Source: Methylobacterium haplocladii (GTDB lineage Bacteria > Pseudomonadota > Alphaproteobacteria > Rhizobiales > Beijerinckiaceae). Taken from it: a stretch of 60,598 nucleotides of DNA. The stretch covers positions 1-60,598 of the forward strand of contig NZ_BJZT01000019.1 in the NCBI RefSeq assembly GCF_007992175.1. The letters are read 5' to 3'. Positions 6,811-16,014 of this stretch are shown in pieces; the stretch's first letter is position 1; each line of letters begins with the position of its first letter. Below the pieces are notes generated by a model. The model had not been told where the DNA came from. It did not search any database and worked only from the letters and a program-made list of their open reading frames with translations. Made by a program: the position numbers and the translations under genes.

Positions 6811-7326
6811 CTACAGGCAGGATGCGGGTAGCCGGTGGCCCAGAAGTGTCCGTGCCATCCTCAGATTGCGCTCGGCCAGAACGAGCGTCGTTTCTCCGAC
6901 GGCCCAGAGCTCGTCCGAGCCACTGCCGGCTTGATCCAGAGAAGTCAGCATCGCGGCGAGTGCGGCGACGGACCGTTGGAGGCCCACTGCGATCTGATGA
7001 ATGTGAACCCGCCGGTCCCCGAGATCTTCGCCGGACGCGATACGCCGTTGCAGGTCCTGCAGCAGCCGATGCGTCGTATCCGCGTCCAGACGTATCGGCA
7101 GCGGAATAACGTCTGCCGGCGCCGATCCGACCGACGCGCTCGTCCGCGGCACGGCCTGTCGAAGCGTGGAGGCCGGGATTTCGGGACCGCCAGCGTCTTC
7201 GGCGGTTGGCCTCTGCGACGCGGTTTCGCGGCGCGGGCTCTCATCGGCGCTCGGGCCGTGATCCGCTGCACAGGTTTCGGCGTCTTCGCCGCACCCGTTC
7301 GTCAGCACTGAAGCAAGACTGTCCAT
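6811..7326 (-). CDS. Hypothetical protein downstream of the chemoreceptor
   Basis: 171 aa. The first 75 residues are low-complexity (charged, serine/proline-rich); residues 80-165 look helical (LRMARTLLGH, VGLQRSVAALAAMLTSLDQA). The frame follows the chemoreceptor stop by 42 bp, so it is probably co-transcribed with it. No family recognised. A helical bundle partner for chemosensory signalling would fit the context but is speculation. Confidence 0.5.
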   Translation of the reverse strand: MDSLASVLTNGCGEDAETCAADHGPSADESPRRETASQRPTAEDAGGPEIPASTLRQAVPRTSASVGSAPADVIPLPIRLDADTTHRLLQDLQRRIASGEDLGDRRVHIHQIAVGLQRSVAALAAMLTSLDQAGSGSDELWAVGETTLVLAERNLRMARTLLGHRLPASCL

Positions 7327-7368
7327 AGCTCTCGAGGCTCGTTGGAGTAATCGGAGCAGCTCGCCGGC

Positions 7369-9210
7369 TCAGGCCGCCATGCTTCGGGATGCCTCGCGGA
7401 CCTGGCGCGTCGAACGGTCCACGGCCTGCGTCGAGGATGCGATCAGGCCGATGCTTCGGCTGATCTCGGACACCGCGGTCGTCATGGTTTGCATGTTCGA
7501 CGACATCTCCTGAGCGACCGCCGCCTGCTGATCGATTGAGGCGGAGATGGACGCCGAGATCTCGTTGACCTCCGCAATGGTCTGACCGATGCCCGAGATG
7601 GCCGCCGCTGCCTCGTTGGCGGCGCCCTGTGTCTGCGCGATCTGCGCGCTGATGCTTTCGGTCGCCTTGGCGGTCTGGGATGCCAGGTTCTTGACCTCGG
7701 CCGCGACCACCGCGAACCCCTTGCCGGCTTCGCCGGCGCGTGCCGCCTCGATGGTGGCGTTCAGTGCGAGGAGGTTCGTTTGGCCGGCAATCTTGTCGAT
7801 CATGTCGACGACTTCGCCGATGCGCTGGGCTGCGGCCGCGAGCCCCGCCACCACGGTGGAGGTGGCGTTGGCCTGTTCTACGGCGCGGCCCGCGACGAGC
7901 AGGGCACGCGCGACCTGCTGACTGATCTCGCCGACCGATGCTGCGAGTTCCTCGGCACCCGCCGCCACGCTCTGCGCGTTGCTTGAAGCCTCTTCCGAAG
8001 CGCTGGCCGCGCTGACCGCCTGCTGCGTGGCTTCCGTCACCGAACCCGCGATGCCGTCGAGGTCGCCGTCGATGGCGCGTTGGAGCCTGGCCCTGTCCAG
8101 TCGGTCGTTGACTGCCGCACTGACGTCGGTCGCGAACTTGACGACCTTCACGAGGCGTCCCGAGGCGTCCGCGACCGGATTGTAGGTCGCCTGGATCCAG
8201 ACATCGCTGCCGTCCTTGGCGATCCGCCGATACTCTGCCGACTGGAACTCACCCCGGCGCAAGGCTTCCCAGAAGCTCCCATACGCGGCCGAAGAGCGCT
8301 CGGCGGCATCGACAAAGATCGAATGATGCTTGCCGCGCACCTCATCCAGACCGTATCCGACGACCTTCAGGAAATTCGCGTTGGCCGTCACGACGGTTCC
8401 ATCGAGATTGAACTCGACGATGCCCTGCGACCGATCGAGCGCCTTGAGCTTTCCCTCGGCATCCGCGCTTCGCAGCTTTGCCGCGGTGATGTCGGTGGCG
8501 AACTTGACGACCTTTACGGGCTTGCCGGATGCGTCGGCGATAGGGTTGTAGGTCGCCTGAATCCAGACTTCGCGCCCACCCTTGCCGATCCGCTTGTATT
8601 CGGCGGATTGGAACTCGCCGCGACGCAAGGCCGCCCAGAACATGTCGTAGTCCGGTCCCTGCTCCGCCTTGTCCACGAAGAGCCGGTGGTGCTGACCCAC
8701 GATCTCGTCGAACCGATAGCCGACCACGCCGAGAAAATTCTCGTTGGCCGAGACGACCGTTCCATCGAGGGTGAATTCGATGATGCCCTGCGATCGGTCG
8801 AGTGCCCGCAGCTGACCTTCGAAACTGGCATTACGCAGCTTCTGCTCGGTGACGTCTGCCACGAACGCCAGGACGCCCTGTGTCTTGCCCGAACGGTCCC
8901 TCAGCGGCAGGTAGTCTTCCCACAACCAGACTTCGCGACCGTTCTGAGCGACGCGGCGCGCTTCGAGCATCTGGCGCTCGCCACGCCGAAGCGCGTCCCA
9001 CAATCCGCGGCCCTCGGCACCGTCCCGTTCGGACGGCGCGACGATCAGATCATGCCGTTTCCCGATCACGTCCTCGATCCGGTAGCCTAGCGTGGCGAGA
9101 AAGCCAGCAGTCGCCGTGAGGATCGTACCGTCCGGATCGAATTCGACGACTGCCTGGTGCGTGTTGATCGCCTGAATCTTTGCAGATCCGTTCCGCGGGC
9201 CGAAAAACAT
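7369..9210 (-). CDS. Soluble methyl-accepting chemotaxis protein with three PAS domains
   Basis: 613 aa from ATG 9210, which has AAGGAGAG five bases upstream; longer frames lack this. The order is PAS1 (residues about 10-130), PAS2 (135-255), PAS3 (257-377), then a methyl-accepting signalling domain (about 400-600) with the conserved hairpin tip [20 protein letters not shown]. No membrane helix is present, so it is a cytoplasmic receptor that probably senses a redox- or ligand-linked signal through PAS. PAS2 and PAS3 are near copies ([10 protein letters not shown] / [20 protein letters not shown] in both), a recent tandem duplication. No che genes are in the window. It resembles BdlA-type receptors that link energy state to biofilm behaviour, by analogy only. 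Confidence 0.9.
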   Translation of the reverse strand: MFFGPRNGSAKIQAINTHQAVVEFDPDGTILTATAGFLATLGYRIEDVIGKRHDLIVAPSERDGAEGRGLWDALRRGERQMLEARRVAQNGREVWLWEDYLPLRDRSGKTQGVLAFVADVTEQKLRNASFEGQLRALDRSQGIIEFTLDGTVVSANENFLGVVGYRFDEIVGQHHRLFVDKAEQGPDYDMFWAALRRGEFQSAEYKRIGKGGREVWIQATYNPIADASGKPVKVVKFATDITAAKLRSADAEGKLKALDRSQGIVEFNLDGTVVTANANFLKVVGYGLDEVRGKHHSIFVDAAERSSAAYGSFWEALRRGEFQSAEYRRIAKDGSDVWIQATYNPVADASGRLVKVVKFATDVSAAVNDRLDRARLQRAIDGDLDGIAGSVTEATQQAVSAASASEEASSNAQSVAAGAEELAASVGEISQQVARALLVAGRAVEQANATSTVVAGLAAAAQRIGEVVDMIDKIAGQTNLLALNATIEAARAGEAGKGFAVVAAEVKNLASQTAKATESISAQIAQTQGAANEAAAAISGIGQTIAEVNEISASISASIDQQAAVAQEMSSNMQTMTTAVSEISRSIGLIASSTQAVDRSTRQVREASRSMAA

Positions 9211-9440
9211 TCGATCTCTCCTTGCGACGGCCTGGGTCAATCCAGTCCTGACGATCCTATTCCTGCAAAGCTGACAGAAAGTGCAGATGAGGCCCAAAAA
9301 AGCGGCAGAACGTGACCGGAAATGAATTACTTCGTCGTATTCCGCGCCGGATTCGGCCAAAACGAGGAGTACGTGACCTAAATTCGTCCAGAGATTCGCC
9401 AGTCGATGAGGTGAAGACTGCGAATGGACCGATATGTCGG

Positions 9441-10568
9441 TCAGGCCGCGTCCGCGACCGTCCCCGCTGCCTCGGCCAGCGGCTGGAATGCGCGCACGAG
9501 GTCGATGTCGATCTTGCCATCCATGCTGCGCAGGATCTCGTAAGCCTCGTTCCCGGCCAGTGGCCGCCTGTATGGGCGACGCTCGATGAGTGCGCCGAAG
9601 ACGTCGCAGACCGTCACCAGCCTTACGATGTCCGGAATTCTGTCAGCCCGGAGATTGTCCGGATAGCCGGACCCGTCCAGCGCCTCATGGTGCGAGCGCA
9701 CCACGGCGAGCATCGTGTCCGAGAAATCGCCGTTTCGGAGCATCTCGTGGCCAATGACGGGATGCGTGCGCATTACGGCGATTTCATTCGCATCCAAGCG
9801 TGAGGGCTTGTTCAGGATGGCAAGAGGAATGCGCGACTTGCCGAGGTCATGGAGCAGCGCGGCCTGGGTCAGTTGTCGGCAGTCAGGTTCCGATAGGCCG
9901 AGTTGTTGGGCGAAGCCGGCGGCGAGACCGGCCACCAGGAGGCAGTGCTGGTGCGTCGCGTCATCGAAGTGCCAGACGACGTCGAGCCAGCCCCGGATGT
10001 CGGCCTTTTGCAATGCATCGACCACGAGGTCCGCGCCGCTCACGACCTGATGCAGGCCGGGAGCCTGCCCGGAACGGCCGAGATCGAAGATGCGCGTGAG
10101 CGCATCGTCGGCGGCCATCGCACTGGCGGTCGTGGCAGCGATGGTCTCGGCATCCCGCTGGAGCTCGCCAAGATGATCGAGAGTTTCGGCGAGCAGTCGT
10201 GCGGCTTGCGAAGAGTCGATTGTCCGATCCGCCCCCAGTGCATGCGCTTGCGCACGGGACCTCGGCGTATCGTTGTGAAGCAGGCAAACGAAAGGTGGTC
10301 GCCTCGGTCCAAGCCGGTCGAGTTGTTGCCTCAAGGCTGCGACTTGCTCGGAATGCGACAGTGAGACGTCGCTGACGATGGCCGTCACGGCCTGGGGGAT
10401 CGCCACGTTCGAAGCATGTTCGGGATCGAGGAGATCCACGACCATCGGAGCGCCCATGCTGTTGAGACTACGAGCGAGCCTGCGAGCCCGCGATGGCGTG
10501 TCGGTGAGGATGAGAATGGAGCTCACGTTCAATCTCGTGCCGCCGTCGTTTCGATCCGAAGTCAGCAT
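9441..10568 (-). CDS. HD-GYP domain protein with degenerate receiver-like N-terminus
   Basis: 375 aa. Residues 15-130 resemble a receiver fold ([20 protein letters not shown]) but lack a clear acidic pocket and phosphorylation site. Residues about 185-345 carry the HD-GYP signature: [41 protein letters not shown] and [11 protein letters not shown]. Such domains hydrolyse cyclic-di-GMP. The catalytic HD and the GYP are both present, so it is probably active. It lies upstream of the chemoreceptor on the same strand, 230 bp away. GTG within LNVSSILI is a possible later start. Divergent from the PAS-XRE gene. Confidence 0.85.
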   Translation of the reverse strand: MLTSDRNDGGTRLNVSSILILTDTPSRARRLARSLNSMGAPMVVDLLDPEHASNVAIPQAVTAIVSDVSLSHSEQVAALRQQLDRLGPRRPPFVCLLHNDTPRSRAQAHALGADRTIDSSQAARLLAETLDHLGELQRDAETIAATTASAMAADDALTRIFDLGRSGQAPGLHQVVSGADLVVDALQKADIRGWLDVVWHFDDATHQHCLLVAGLAAGFAQQLGLSEPDCRQLTQAALLHDLGKSRIPLAILNKPSRLDANEIAVMRTHPVIGHEMLRNGDFSDTMLAVVRSHHEALDGSGYPDNLRADRIPDIVRLVTVCDVFGALIERRPYRRPLAGNEAYEILRSMDGKIDIDLVRAFQPLAEAAGTVADAA

Positions 10569-10654
10569 AGCGACCGGAGCTTGCCGGTGGATTAGACGAG
10601 ATACTTAAAGTTGCGCCTTCGCATCGCTTTTTCGGCCTGAGTTGACGGGGATAC

Positions 10655-10710
10655 GTTCTCGTACGAACATCGACGGCATCGGGATGAAATAAAACCGATC
10701 AAGTACGATC
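10655..10710. promoter_or_regulatory. Inverted repeats with GTAC core upstream of PAS-XRE gene
   Basis: Two short dyads lie between the HD-GYP and PAS-XRE genes: GTTC-TCGTAC-GAAC (10655-10668) and GATC-AAGTAC-GATC (10697-10710). Both have 4-bp arms around a 6-bp GTAC-containing core. A similar dyad (TTTCTA-TCGTAC-TAGAAA) lies upstream of the paralogous regulator at 14394-14411. They are candidate operators, perhaps for the XRE domains themselves. Confidence 0.35.
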
Positions 10711-10735
10711 ATCACCGGCCGACTTGGACGGAGCC

Positions 10736-11818
10736 ATGCCGACACGTTCGTTAATGCGGCAGCAGGCCGGATCGGTTTCGCCCCGCGCCTTCTCGTCCAA
10801 GCACTTCCTCAAACTCGTCGAGGACACGGGCGACGTGGGGTTCTGGTCCGCAGACCTGAGCAAGGACCGGCTGGAGGCTTCGGTCGGGCTCTACCGCATC
10901 CTCGGGCTCGATCCTACGGAGGAAATGACGTTCGGGTTAGGCCTCGACATGATCCACCCCGACGACCGCGCGGCTCATGGCGACCAGATCGCCGTACTGC
11001 GCAGCGGGCAGCCCATAACCCGCGAGTTCCGGATCATTCGCCCGGACCGGACGCAGCGCTGGCTTCTGCATCGCGCCGAAGTCATGCTCGGACCCGACGG
11101 TAGGCCAAGCCAGGGGATGGGCGTCGTCTTCGACGTCACCGCGCGCCATGACAGCGTTCGCTCGATGGAGCAGCGCCACGACCGTTTCAACGCGCTTCTG
11201 AGTGCAACGGCGGCGGTATTCTGGATCAATGGTCCCGATGGTGAGCCATTGGAGATGCCGCAATGGCAGGCTCTCACCGGCCAGAGCCATTCCGAGATGA
11301 GCGGGCAAGGCTGGTTGGCCGCGATCCATCCCGAAGACCGGGAACGCACTGCGGCTGCCTGGTCGACGGCGGTCTCGCATGCCGCCCCCTACAACACGGA
11401 TTATCGGGTTCTGTGCGCCGACGGAATCTACCGTTGGTTCAATGCCCGCGGCGTTCCGATCCTGAACCGCGACGGAGCGGTCCGAGAATGGGTTGGCGTC
11501 TGTCTGAGCGTTCCCGGGCGAAACCGCTTCGGCTCGGCCGGTGCTCGCTCGGCCGGTGACAGATCGCCGGCGGATATCGAGGAACAGGTTCTGACCCCGG
11601 CTCAGGTACGGGGCGCCCGGGGCATGACCGGCCTGTCGAAGGATGAGCTCGCCCGGCGCGCGCACGTGTCCGTTTCGACGATCGTGCGGCTGGAGGACGG
11701 AACCTCGCTCGTGCGACCTCGGTCGGAGACGGTGTTGGCGATCCGTCAAGCGCTGGAACAGGCCGGTGTAGAGTTCACCTTCGAGCCCGGCGCCAAACCT
11801 GGGATACGGGAAGCCTGA
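10736..11818 (+). CDS. PAS-PAS-XRE transcriptional regulator
   Basis: 360 aa from ATG 10736 (GACGGAG just upstream; the TTG at 10724 is less likely). Residues about 20-135 and 150-265 are PAS_3-type sensor domains (GFWSADLSKDRLEAS; MIHPDDRA; then AIHPEDRERTAAAW and YRWFNARGVPILNRDG). Residues about 290-355 are an XRE helix-turn-helix (LTPAQVRGARGMTGLSKDEL, then VSVSTIVRLEDG). XRE domains with an N-terminal PAS are unusual because PAS_3 normally precedes kinases. The second PAS and the HTH are closely related to the whole of the protein at 14515, so the two are paralogues. It probably regulates genes in response to a small ligand or redox signal. Confidence 0.85.
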   Translation: MPTRSLMRQQAGSVSPRAFSSKHFLKLVEDTGDVGFWSADLSKDRLEASVGLYRILGLDPTEEMTFGLGLDMIHPDDRAAHGDQIAVLRSGQPITREFRIIRPDRTQRWLLHRAEVMLGPDGRPSQGMGVVFDVTARHDSVRSMEQRHDRFNALLSATAAVFWINGPDGEPLEMPQWQALTGQSHSEMSGQGWLAAIHPEDRERTAAAWSTAVSHAAPYNTDYRVLCADGIYRWFNARGVPILNRDGAVREWVGVCLSVPGRNRFGSAGARSAGDRSPADIEEQVLTPAQVRGARGMTGLSKDELARRAHVSVSTIVRLEDGTSLVRPRSETVLAIRQALEQAGVEFTFEPGAKPGIREA

Positions 11819-12341
11819 AGCGGGTCGGCTTTGGACATCCCAACTCGGAAACTCTTAGGTGGATCAGGGTTCGACTTGCCGAAGCGAGGCAGCCGGGGAC
11901 TGGCCGTCAACCACGGCCAGCCGAACTCAGTCGCGACACCGCGAACTATCCTGTGCCGCTTGATGCCTGCAACGCGACGACGACGACCGTTGCCGTCAGC
12001 GCGTCACGTCGAACGATAGGATCCAGTCTGACGGTTTGCGGTTTCGTCGTGCCTGAGCGTTCGGAACCGCAAAGGGAATGACGTTGGTCAGGTCGGGTTT
12101 GGCCTCAGGGCACCTGATGACTGGGTCGAAGTCAGGCTTGTTCATTCGGTGCATCCACCCGCTGAGCCGTTTCCCGCGTCGGCGTTGCGCTCGACGTGAG
12201 ATCCAAGCATCCGTCCTGGCCTTCTTCAGCATTCGACGTCTCGCGGTCAGCGCTCTCGGCGGGTGGCATGCGCGTCCGACATCGACAGGAGGCCGATGTC
12301 CGACGCCCCGGCAATCTCGGCGGCAAGGCGATCTTCGGTCT
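11819..12341. other. Mostly empty stretch between PAS-XRE and the stress operon
   Basis: No gene of normal size is supported here. The only frame with protein-like character is the small minus-strand one listed at 11996-12145. The rest looks like decayed sequence. Confidence 0.4.
11996..12145 (-). CDS. Possible 49-aa hypothetical protein
   Basis: From ATG 12145 the frame codes MNKPDFDPVIRCPEAKPDLT and ends RKPSDWILSFDVTR. It could start earlier at ATG 12232 (MLKKARTDAW). Composition is protein-like and different from the surrounding shadows, but no family is recognised. Confidence 0.3.
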   Translation of the reverse strand: MNKPDFDPVIRCPEAKPDLTNVIPFAVPNAQARRNRKPSDWILSFDVTR

Positions 12342-12355
12342 TTGCGCTGGATCAA
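12342..12355 (+). promoter_or_regulatory. FNR/FixK-type box (TTGCGCTGGATCAA)
   Basis: Third exact copy of this 14-mer. The centre is 75 bp upstream of the universal stress protein start at 12424. Confidence 0.75.
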
Positions 12356-12423
12356 AGCTCTCCCGGCCGCACGCCGCGAGAGTGCCGCCATCGGGCCGGG
12401 CTCGCCGGCTGGCGGAGGCGGCC

Positions 12424-13236
12424 ATGTGTTACGCGAACATCCTCGTATCCCTCGATCCCGGCCATGCGACGGTTGACCGGGTCCGGCTCGCCGCCGGCTT
12501 GGCGCAGCGGTTCGACGCCACGCTGACGGGCGTCGCAGCCCGCCAGATCCCCGCCCCGATCGCAGTCAACGACATCCGCGAGGCCGAGGCGGTCTACGAG
12601 AAAGAGAAGGACAAGCTCTGCGACGAGCTGGCGCGCGTGCGAGAAGTCTTCGAACGAAACGCCGCCGGCGTGACGACGGACTGGCATTCGGCGACCGCTG
12701 GGCCGCTGAAGCTGCTGATCGAGCGGGCACGCGCCGCCGACCTCGTCGTCGTCGGGCGTCGCGGTCTCGACGACGGCGACCCCGGTGACATGGCTGTCAT
12801 GCCCGGCCCCGTGCTGATGGAGGCCGGGCGTCCCGTCCTCGTCGTGCCGCCGGGCATCGAGCATCTCAGGGCGGCGCGGATCGTCGTGGCCTGGAAGGAT
12901 ACCGTGGAGGCCCGGCGGGCCGTGACCTCGGCAATTCCACTTATCAAGCGAGCGGATCAGGTCTTCGTGGCCACCTCGGGCGCCGAGGCCGGCCTCGAAG
13001 GTGCAGAGGACGTCAGCGGTCATCTCGCCCGCCATGGGGCCCATGTCACCACGCACCTGCTGTCCAGGCCGGCCGCGGGGGACGCGGACGAGGTCCTTCG
13101 CTTCGCCGAACGGCACGACGCCGACCTCGTGGTCATGGGGGGCTATGGCCACTCCCGGCTTCACGAGTGGCTCTTCGGCGGTGTGACGCGGGAGGTCCTT
13201 CAGACCACGCCCATCTGCTGTCTGATGAGCCATTGA
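12424..13236 (+). CDS. Tandem universal stress protein (UspA family)
   Basis: 270 aa from ATG 12424 (GGCGGAGGCGG upstream). Two Usp folds follow each other: residues 1-140 (MCYANILVSLDPGHAT; ADLVVVGRRG) and 155-270 (ARIVVAWKDTVEARRA; ADLVVMGGYGHSRLHEWLFG). The second has the G-x2-G-x9-G nucleotide loop. Such tandem proteins bind ATP and support survival under oxygen limitation. It ends with ICCLMSH, like the paralogue at 15202. Its stop overlaps the cytochrome c ATG by one base, so both belong to the unit behind the box at 12342. Confidence 0.9.
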   Translation: MCYANILVSLDPGHATVDRVRLAAGLAQRFDATLTGVAARQIPAPIAVNDIREAEAVYEKEKDKLCDELARVREVFERNAAGVTTDWHSATAGPLKLLIERARAADLVVVGRRGLDDGDPGDMAVMPGPVLMEAGRPVLVVPPGIEHLRAARIVVAWKDTVEARRAVTSAIPLIKRADQVFVATSGAEAGLEGAEDVSGHLARHGAHVTTHLLSRPAAGDADEVLRFAERHDADLVVMGGYGHSRLHEWLFGGVTREVLQTTPICCLMSH

Positions 13237-13550
13237 TGCGCGCCGCCATTGTCATCGTCGCCCTCGCGTTCCAACCGTCGCCCGTCCGAGCCTTCGACGC
13301 GCACGAGAGGCGGGGCGAGACGATCGCGCTCACCAACTGCGCCCGCTGTCATGCGGTCGGTAGGGTCGGGGCCAGTCCCTTGCGGGAGGCTCCGCCTTTC
13401 CGCACGTTGCACGAGCGCTATCTGGTCGGGGACCTCTCTGAGGCGCTGGCCGAAGGCATCACCACCGGCCATCCGACGATGCCGGAATTCCGGCTCGACC
13501 CGGACGAGGCCGAGAACCTGATCGTCTACCTCCGGACCCTGGAACGCTGA
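13236..13550 (+). CDS. Small periplasmic class I cytochrome c
   Basis: 104 aa with a signal peptide ending near VRA (residues 1-19), the heme-binding CARCH motif at about residues 35-39, and a distal methionine in TMPEFRLDPDE. The C-terminal helix NLIVYLRTLER is typical for monoheme cytochromes. It overlaps the universal stress gene by one base, so the two are coupled and both probably induced at low oxygen. It may carry electrons between a periplasmic donor and an oxidase not in the window. Confidence 0.85.
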   Translation: MRAAIVIVALAFQPSPVRAFDAHERRGETIALTNCARCHAVGRVGASPLREAPPFRTLHERYLVGDLSEALAEGITTGHPTMPEFRLDPDEAENLIVYLRTLER

Positions 13551-13605
13551 GAGCGCGTGCCGGTGCGGAGGGTCGGATGCCATCGCGACGGGTCCGTGCG
13601 CAGCC

Positions 13606-14343
13606 TCAGATCCCGGCCAGACGCTCCAGTCGGTCGGCATCGAGCAGGCGCACCCCGCCGGGTACGATCAGGATCAATCTCGCCCGATCCAGATGCGTCA
13701 GCATCCGGCTGACCGTCTCGATGGTGAGGCCGAGATGGTCGGCGATGTCTTGCCGCCCCATCGGGAGCTCCAGCGTGACCGAGATCCGTCCGATCCGGGC
13801 GTAACGCCGTCTCAAGCCGACGAGGAAGCAGGCGACCTTCTCCTCGGCCGTGCGACGGCTCAGGAGGATCATCTGCTCTTCGGCGAGCATCAACTCGTAG
13901 CCGGCGCGCTCGTACAGGCGGTCGAGGAGGTTGGGCTTGTCAGAGACGAGGCCCCGAAACGGGCGACGCTCGAACCGGCACACCTCGGTCGGCATTAGCG
14001 CCTCCGCCGTCAGGCTGTGCCGCTCGGGCATGGACAACCCGAGGAAGTCACCCGGGAGCGCGAAGCCCATGACGTGGCGTCGTCCGTCCGACAGCAGGCG
14101 GGACAGCCGGATCGCACCCTCGGTAACGTTGTAGACCGCGTCGGCCCGTCCTTCCTGCGAGAACAGGGCCTCACGGGGGCCGAGGCTGACGTGTTGGCTC
14201 AACGCTTCGAGGTCATCGAGTTCGTCGCTCGTCAGCGCGGCGCAAACGCTGACGAGCCGAACCTTGCATTCGTTGCAATGACCGCCGCCGCGATGACGAC
14301 AGGCTTTTGGCCCTGCCGGGGGAAACTCGCTCAAGCTTAGCAT
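13606..14343 (-). CDS. FNR/FnrN-type oxygen-sensing transcription regulator
   Basis: 245 aa from ATG 14343, which has GGGGG about 8 bp upstream; longer frames start at TTG 14427 or ATG 14385 without a ribosome-binding site. With this start, cysteines fall at 23, 26, 34 and 122: a C-x2-C-x7-C cluster (HCNECKVRLVSVC) plus the internal Cys in TEVCRFERRPF. This is the [4Fe-4S] ligand set of FNR/FnrN. Residues about 45-150 are the cyclic-nucleotide-like beta-roll; the C-terminal helix-turn-helix has LTIETVSRMLTHL with the E-x2-S-R that reads TTGAT half-sites. It should be active without oxygen. Seven matching boxes within 16 kb make it the likely master of the island. An extra Cys at 15 is unexplained. 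Confidence 0.9.
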   Translation of the reverse strand: MLSLSEFPPAGPKACRHRGGGHCNECKVRLVSVCAALTSDELDDLEALSQHVSLGPREALFSQEGRADAVYNVTEGAIRLSRLLSDGRRHVMGFALPGDFLGLSMPERHSLTAEALMPTEVCRFERRPFRGLVSDKPNLLDRLYERAGYELMLAEEQMILLSRRTAEEKVACFLVGLRRRYARIGRISVTLELPMGRQDIADHLGLTIETVSRMLTHLDRARLILIVPGGVRLLDADRLERLAGI

Positions 14344-14366
14344 AGGAGCCCCCACCATCGCCTCTG

Positions 14367-14383
14367 GATCAAACCTCTTGATC
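14367..14383. promoter_or_regulatory. GATCAA / TTGATC half-sites upstream of the FNR-type gene
   Basis: GATCAAACCTCTTGATC is an inverted repeat of FNR half-sites in outward orientation, 24-40 bp upstream of the chosen start codon. It is not a canonical box, but two half-sites at this place suggest autoregulation. It would lie inside the gene if the TTG start were used. Confidence 0.35.
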
Positions 14384-14393
14384 ATAAAAAACG

Positions 14394-14411
14394 TTTCTAT
14401 CGTACTAGAAA
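14394..14411. promoter_or_regulatory. Dyad TTTCTA-TCGTAC-TAGAAA between two regulators
   Basis: Perfect 6-bp arms flank a TCGTAC core in the AT-rich space between the FNR-type gene and the PAS-XRE gene at 14515. The same TCGTAC core occurs in the dyad at 10655-10668, upstream of the paralogous PAS-XRE gene. Confidence 0.4.
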
Positions 14412-14514
14412 AGTTATTTTGTCGCAAAAATCGACGATTTCATCTTCAAAAAGAACGAAATTCATCCAATAGGATGACCTCCGAATAATTCTGGCGACGG
14501 GGCGAGGCAGGGGT

Positions 14515-15186
14515 GTGAACGACATTGAGATCGAGGAACCGAGCCAGCTCGCGCATGAACGTTACAGCGCGTTGGTGCGGGCCATCGCCACCGTCGTCTG
14601 GACCGCGACCGCGGATGGCTCGACCCGGGTGGGCGCCGACTGGACCCGACTGACGGGACAGACACCGGCGCAGATGGCGGGTTATGGCTGGCTCGACGCC
14701 ATCCACCCCGACGACCGAGAGCGGACCCGCGAGGCCTGGCGCACGGCGGTGCTGCACCAGGGCGTCTACGACACCGATTACCGCATCCTCTGCGCCGACG
14801 GCATCCATCGCTGGTTCAACGCGCGCGGGGCTCCTGTCCTCGACCGCGATGGCACGATCCGGGAATGGGTCGGGATCTGCCTCGCCATCACCGGCAGCAA
14901 GCGCTTCCAGGCCGGCATGGTCTCGGAGGACGCCGCGCCAAGCCGTGTGACCCCGGGTCAGGTCAGGGCGGCGCGGGCCCTGCTCGGATGGAGCATCGGG
15001 CGGCTCTCCGCCGAGGCCGGACTCTCCGTATCCACGGTCGCGAGGATCGAGGACGAGGCCCGCCGCGACAGCGTCCGGCCTTCGAAATGGCAGGCGGCCC
15101 TCGCGGCCTTCGCGGTGAGCGGCATCTCCTTCACCCGTACCGGCGACGGCGAGGCGGGCATACGGCACAGGCCGCCACAGCCTTGA
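14515..15186 (+). CDS. PAS-XRE transcriptional regulator (paralogue)
   Basis: 223 aa from GTG 14515, with GAGGCAGGGG just upstream. Residues about 15-130 are a PAS_3 domain (TVVWTATADGSTR; AIHPDDRERTREAW; HRWFNARGAPVLDRDG) and 145-210 an XRE helix-turn-helix (VTPGQVRAARALLGWSIGRL; LSVSTVARIEDEA). It matches the second PAS plus HTH of the protein at 10736, which has one more PAS. Divergent from the FNR-type gene and separated by an AT-rich regulatory space. A ligand- or redox-sensing regulator of island genes is likely; targets are unknown. Confidence 0.85.
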   Translation: MNDIEIEEPSQLAHERYSALVRAIATVVWTATADGSTRVGADWTRLTGQTPAQMAGYGWLDAIHPDDRERTREAWRTAVLHQGVYDTDYRILCADGIHRWFNARGAPVLDRDGTIREWVGICLAITGSKRFQAGMVSEDAAPSRVTPGQVRAARALLGWSIGRLSAEAGLSVSTVARIEDEARRDSVRPSKWQAALAAFAVSGISFTRTGDGEAGIRHRPPQP

Positions 15187-15201
15187 GGGCAGGCCGGACC
15201 T

Positions 15202-16014
15202 TTAATGGCTCATGAGGCAACAGATCGGCGCGCCCGCCAGAAGGTCGCGCGTGACGCCACCGAAAGCCCATTCCTGCAGCCGGGAATGACCGTAGGCACC
15301 GGTGACGAGAAGGTCGGCCGCACTCTCGCAGGCGACGTCGACGAGGGCTTCCCCGAGCGACGCGCCCCGGGCGTCCGTGCGCGCCGTGAAGGCATGGATG
15401 CCGCGTGTGGCGAGATATCGGACGACCTGCTCACCAAGGTCTTCCCCGCCCTCGTCGACCGTGCAGACGATGACGGCCGAGGCGCGCTTGAGGAACGGCA
15501 TCGCGTCCCAGATCGCGCGGCGGGCCGCGCGGGTGTTCTTCCAGCCGATGGCGATCCTGGCTGCGTCAAGTCGGTCGACATCGGGCGGGACGATCAGAAG
15601 GGGTCGGCCAAGTTGCATGACGAGGTCGCCGGGATCGGCGTAGAATGGGGAGGTGTCCGGGTCGTCCTCCGGGCGTCCGACGACGATGAGATCGGCGCCG
15701 GCGGCGTGCTGCAGCATGAAGTGCGACGGGCTGTCGAGGTCGGAGCGCCATTCGATGCGTTGGAATCCCGCGGCGGCCTCGTCGAACAAGGTATGCGCAC
15801 GTTTCAGTCCGTCGAGGCAGGCCTCGTGCAGCCTCGGTAGGACGTACGACCCTCCCGGTGTCGGACCTATCGGAACCGCGGCGTAGTCCGGCCGTTCGGC
15901 GGCGACGCCGATGAGACGGCTTCCGAAATCGTCAGTGAGATGCCCGGCCAGTCGGACGCGGCTCCTGGCATCCGCGCCGGGATCGACCGCCACCATGATG
16001 TTCGCGTAGGTCAC
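15202..16014 (-). CDS. Tandem universal stress protein (UspA family)
   Basis: 270 aa, same length and layout as the protein at 12424: first Usp fold MTYANIMVAVDPGADA ... ADLIVVGRPEDD, second ARIAIGWKNTRAARRA ... ADLLVTGAYGHSRLQEWAFG with the G-x2-G-x9-G loop, and the identical ICCLMSH end. The gene lies 103 bp downstream of the BON gene on the same strand and has no box of its own, so it is probably read from the box at 16843. Confidence 0.9.
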   Translation of the reverse strand: MTYANIMVAVDPGADARSRVRLAGHLTDDFGSRLIGVAAERPDYAAVPIGPTPGGSYVLPRLHEACLDGLKRAHTLFDEAAAGFQRIEWRSDLDSPSHFMLQHAAGADLIVVGRPEDDPDTSPFYADPGDLVMQLGRPLLIVPPDVDRLDAARIAIGWKNTRAARRAIWDAMPFLKRASAVIVCTVDEGGEDLGEQVVRYLATRGIHAFTARTDARGASLGEALVDVACESAADLLVTGAYGHSRLQEWAFGGVTRDLLAGAPICCLMSH

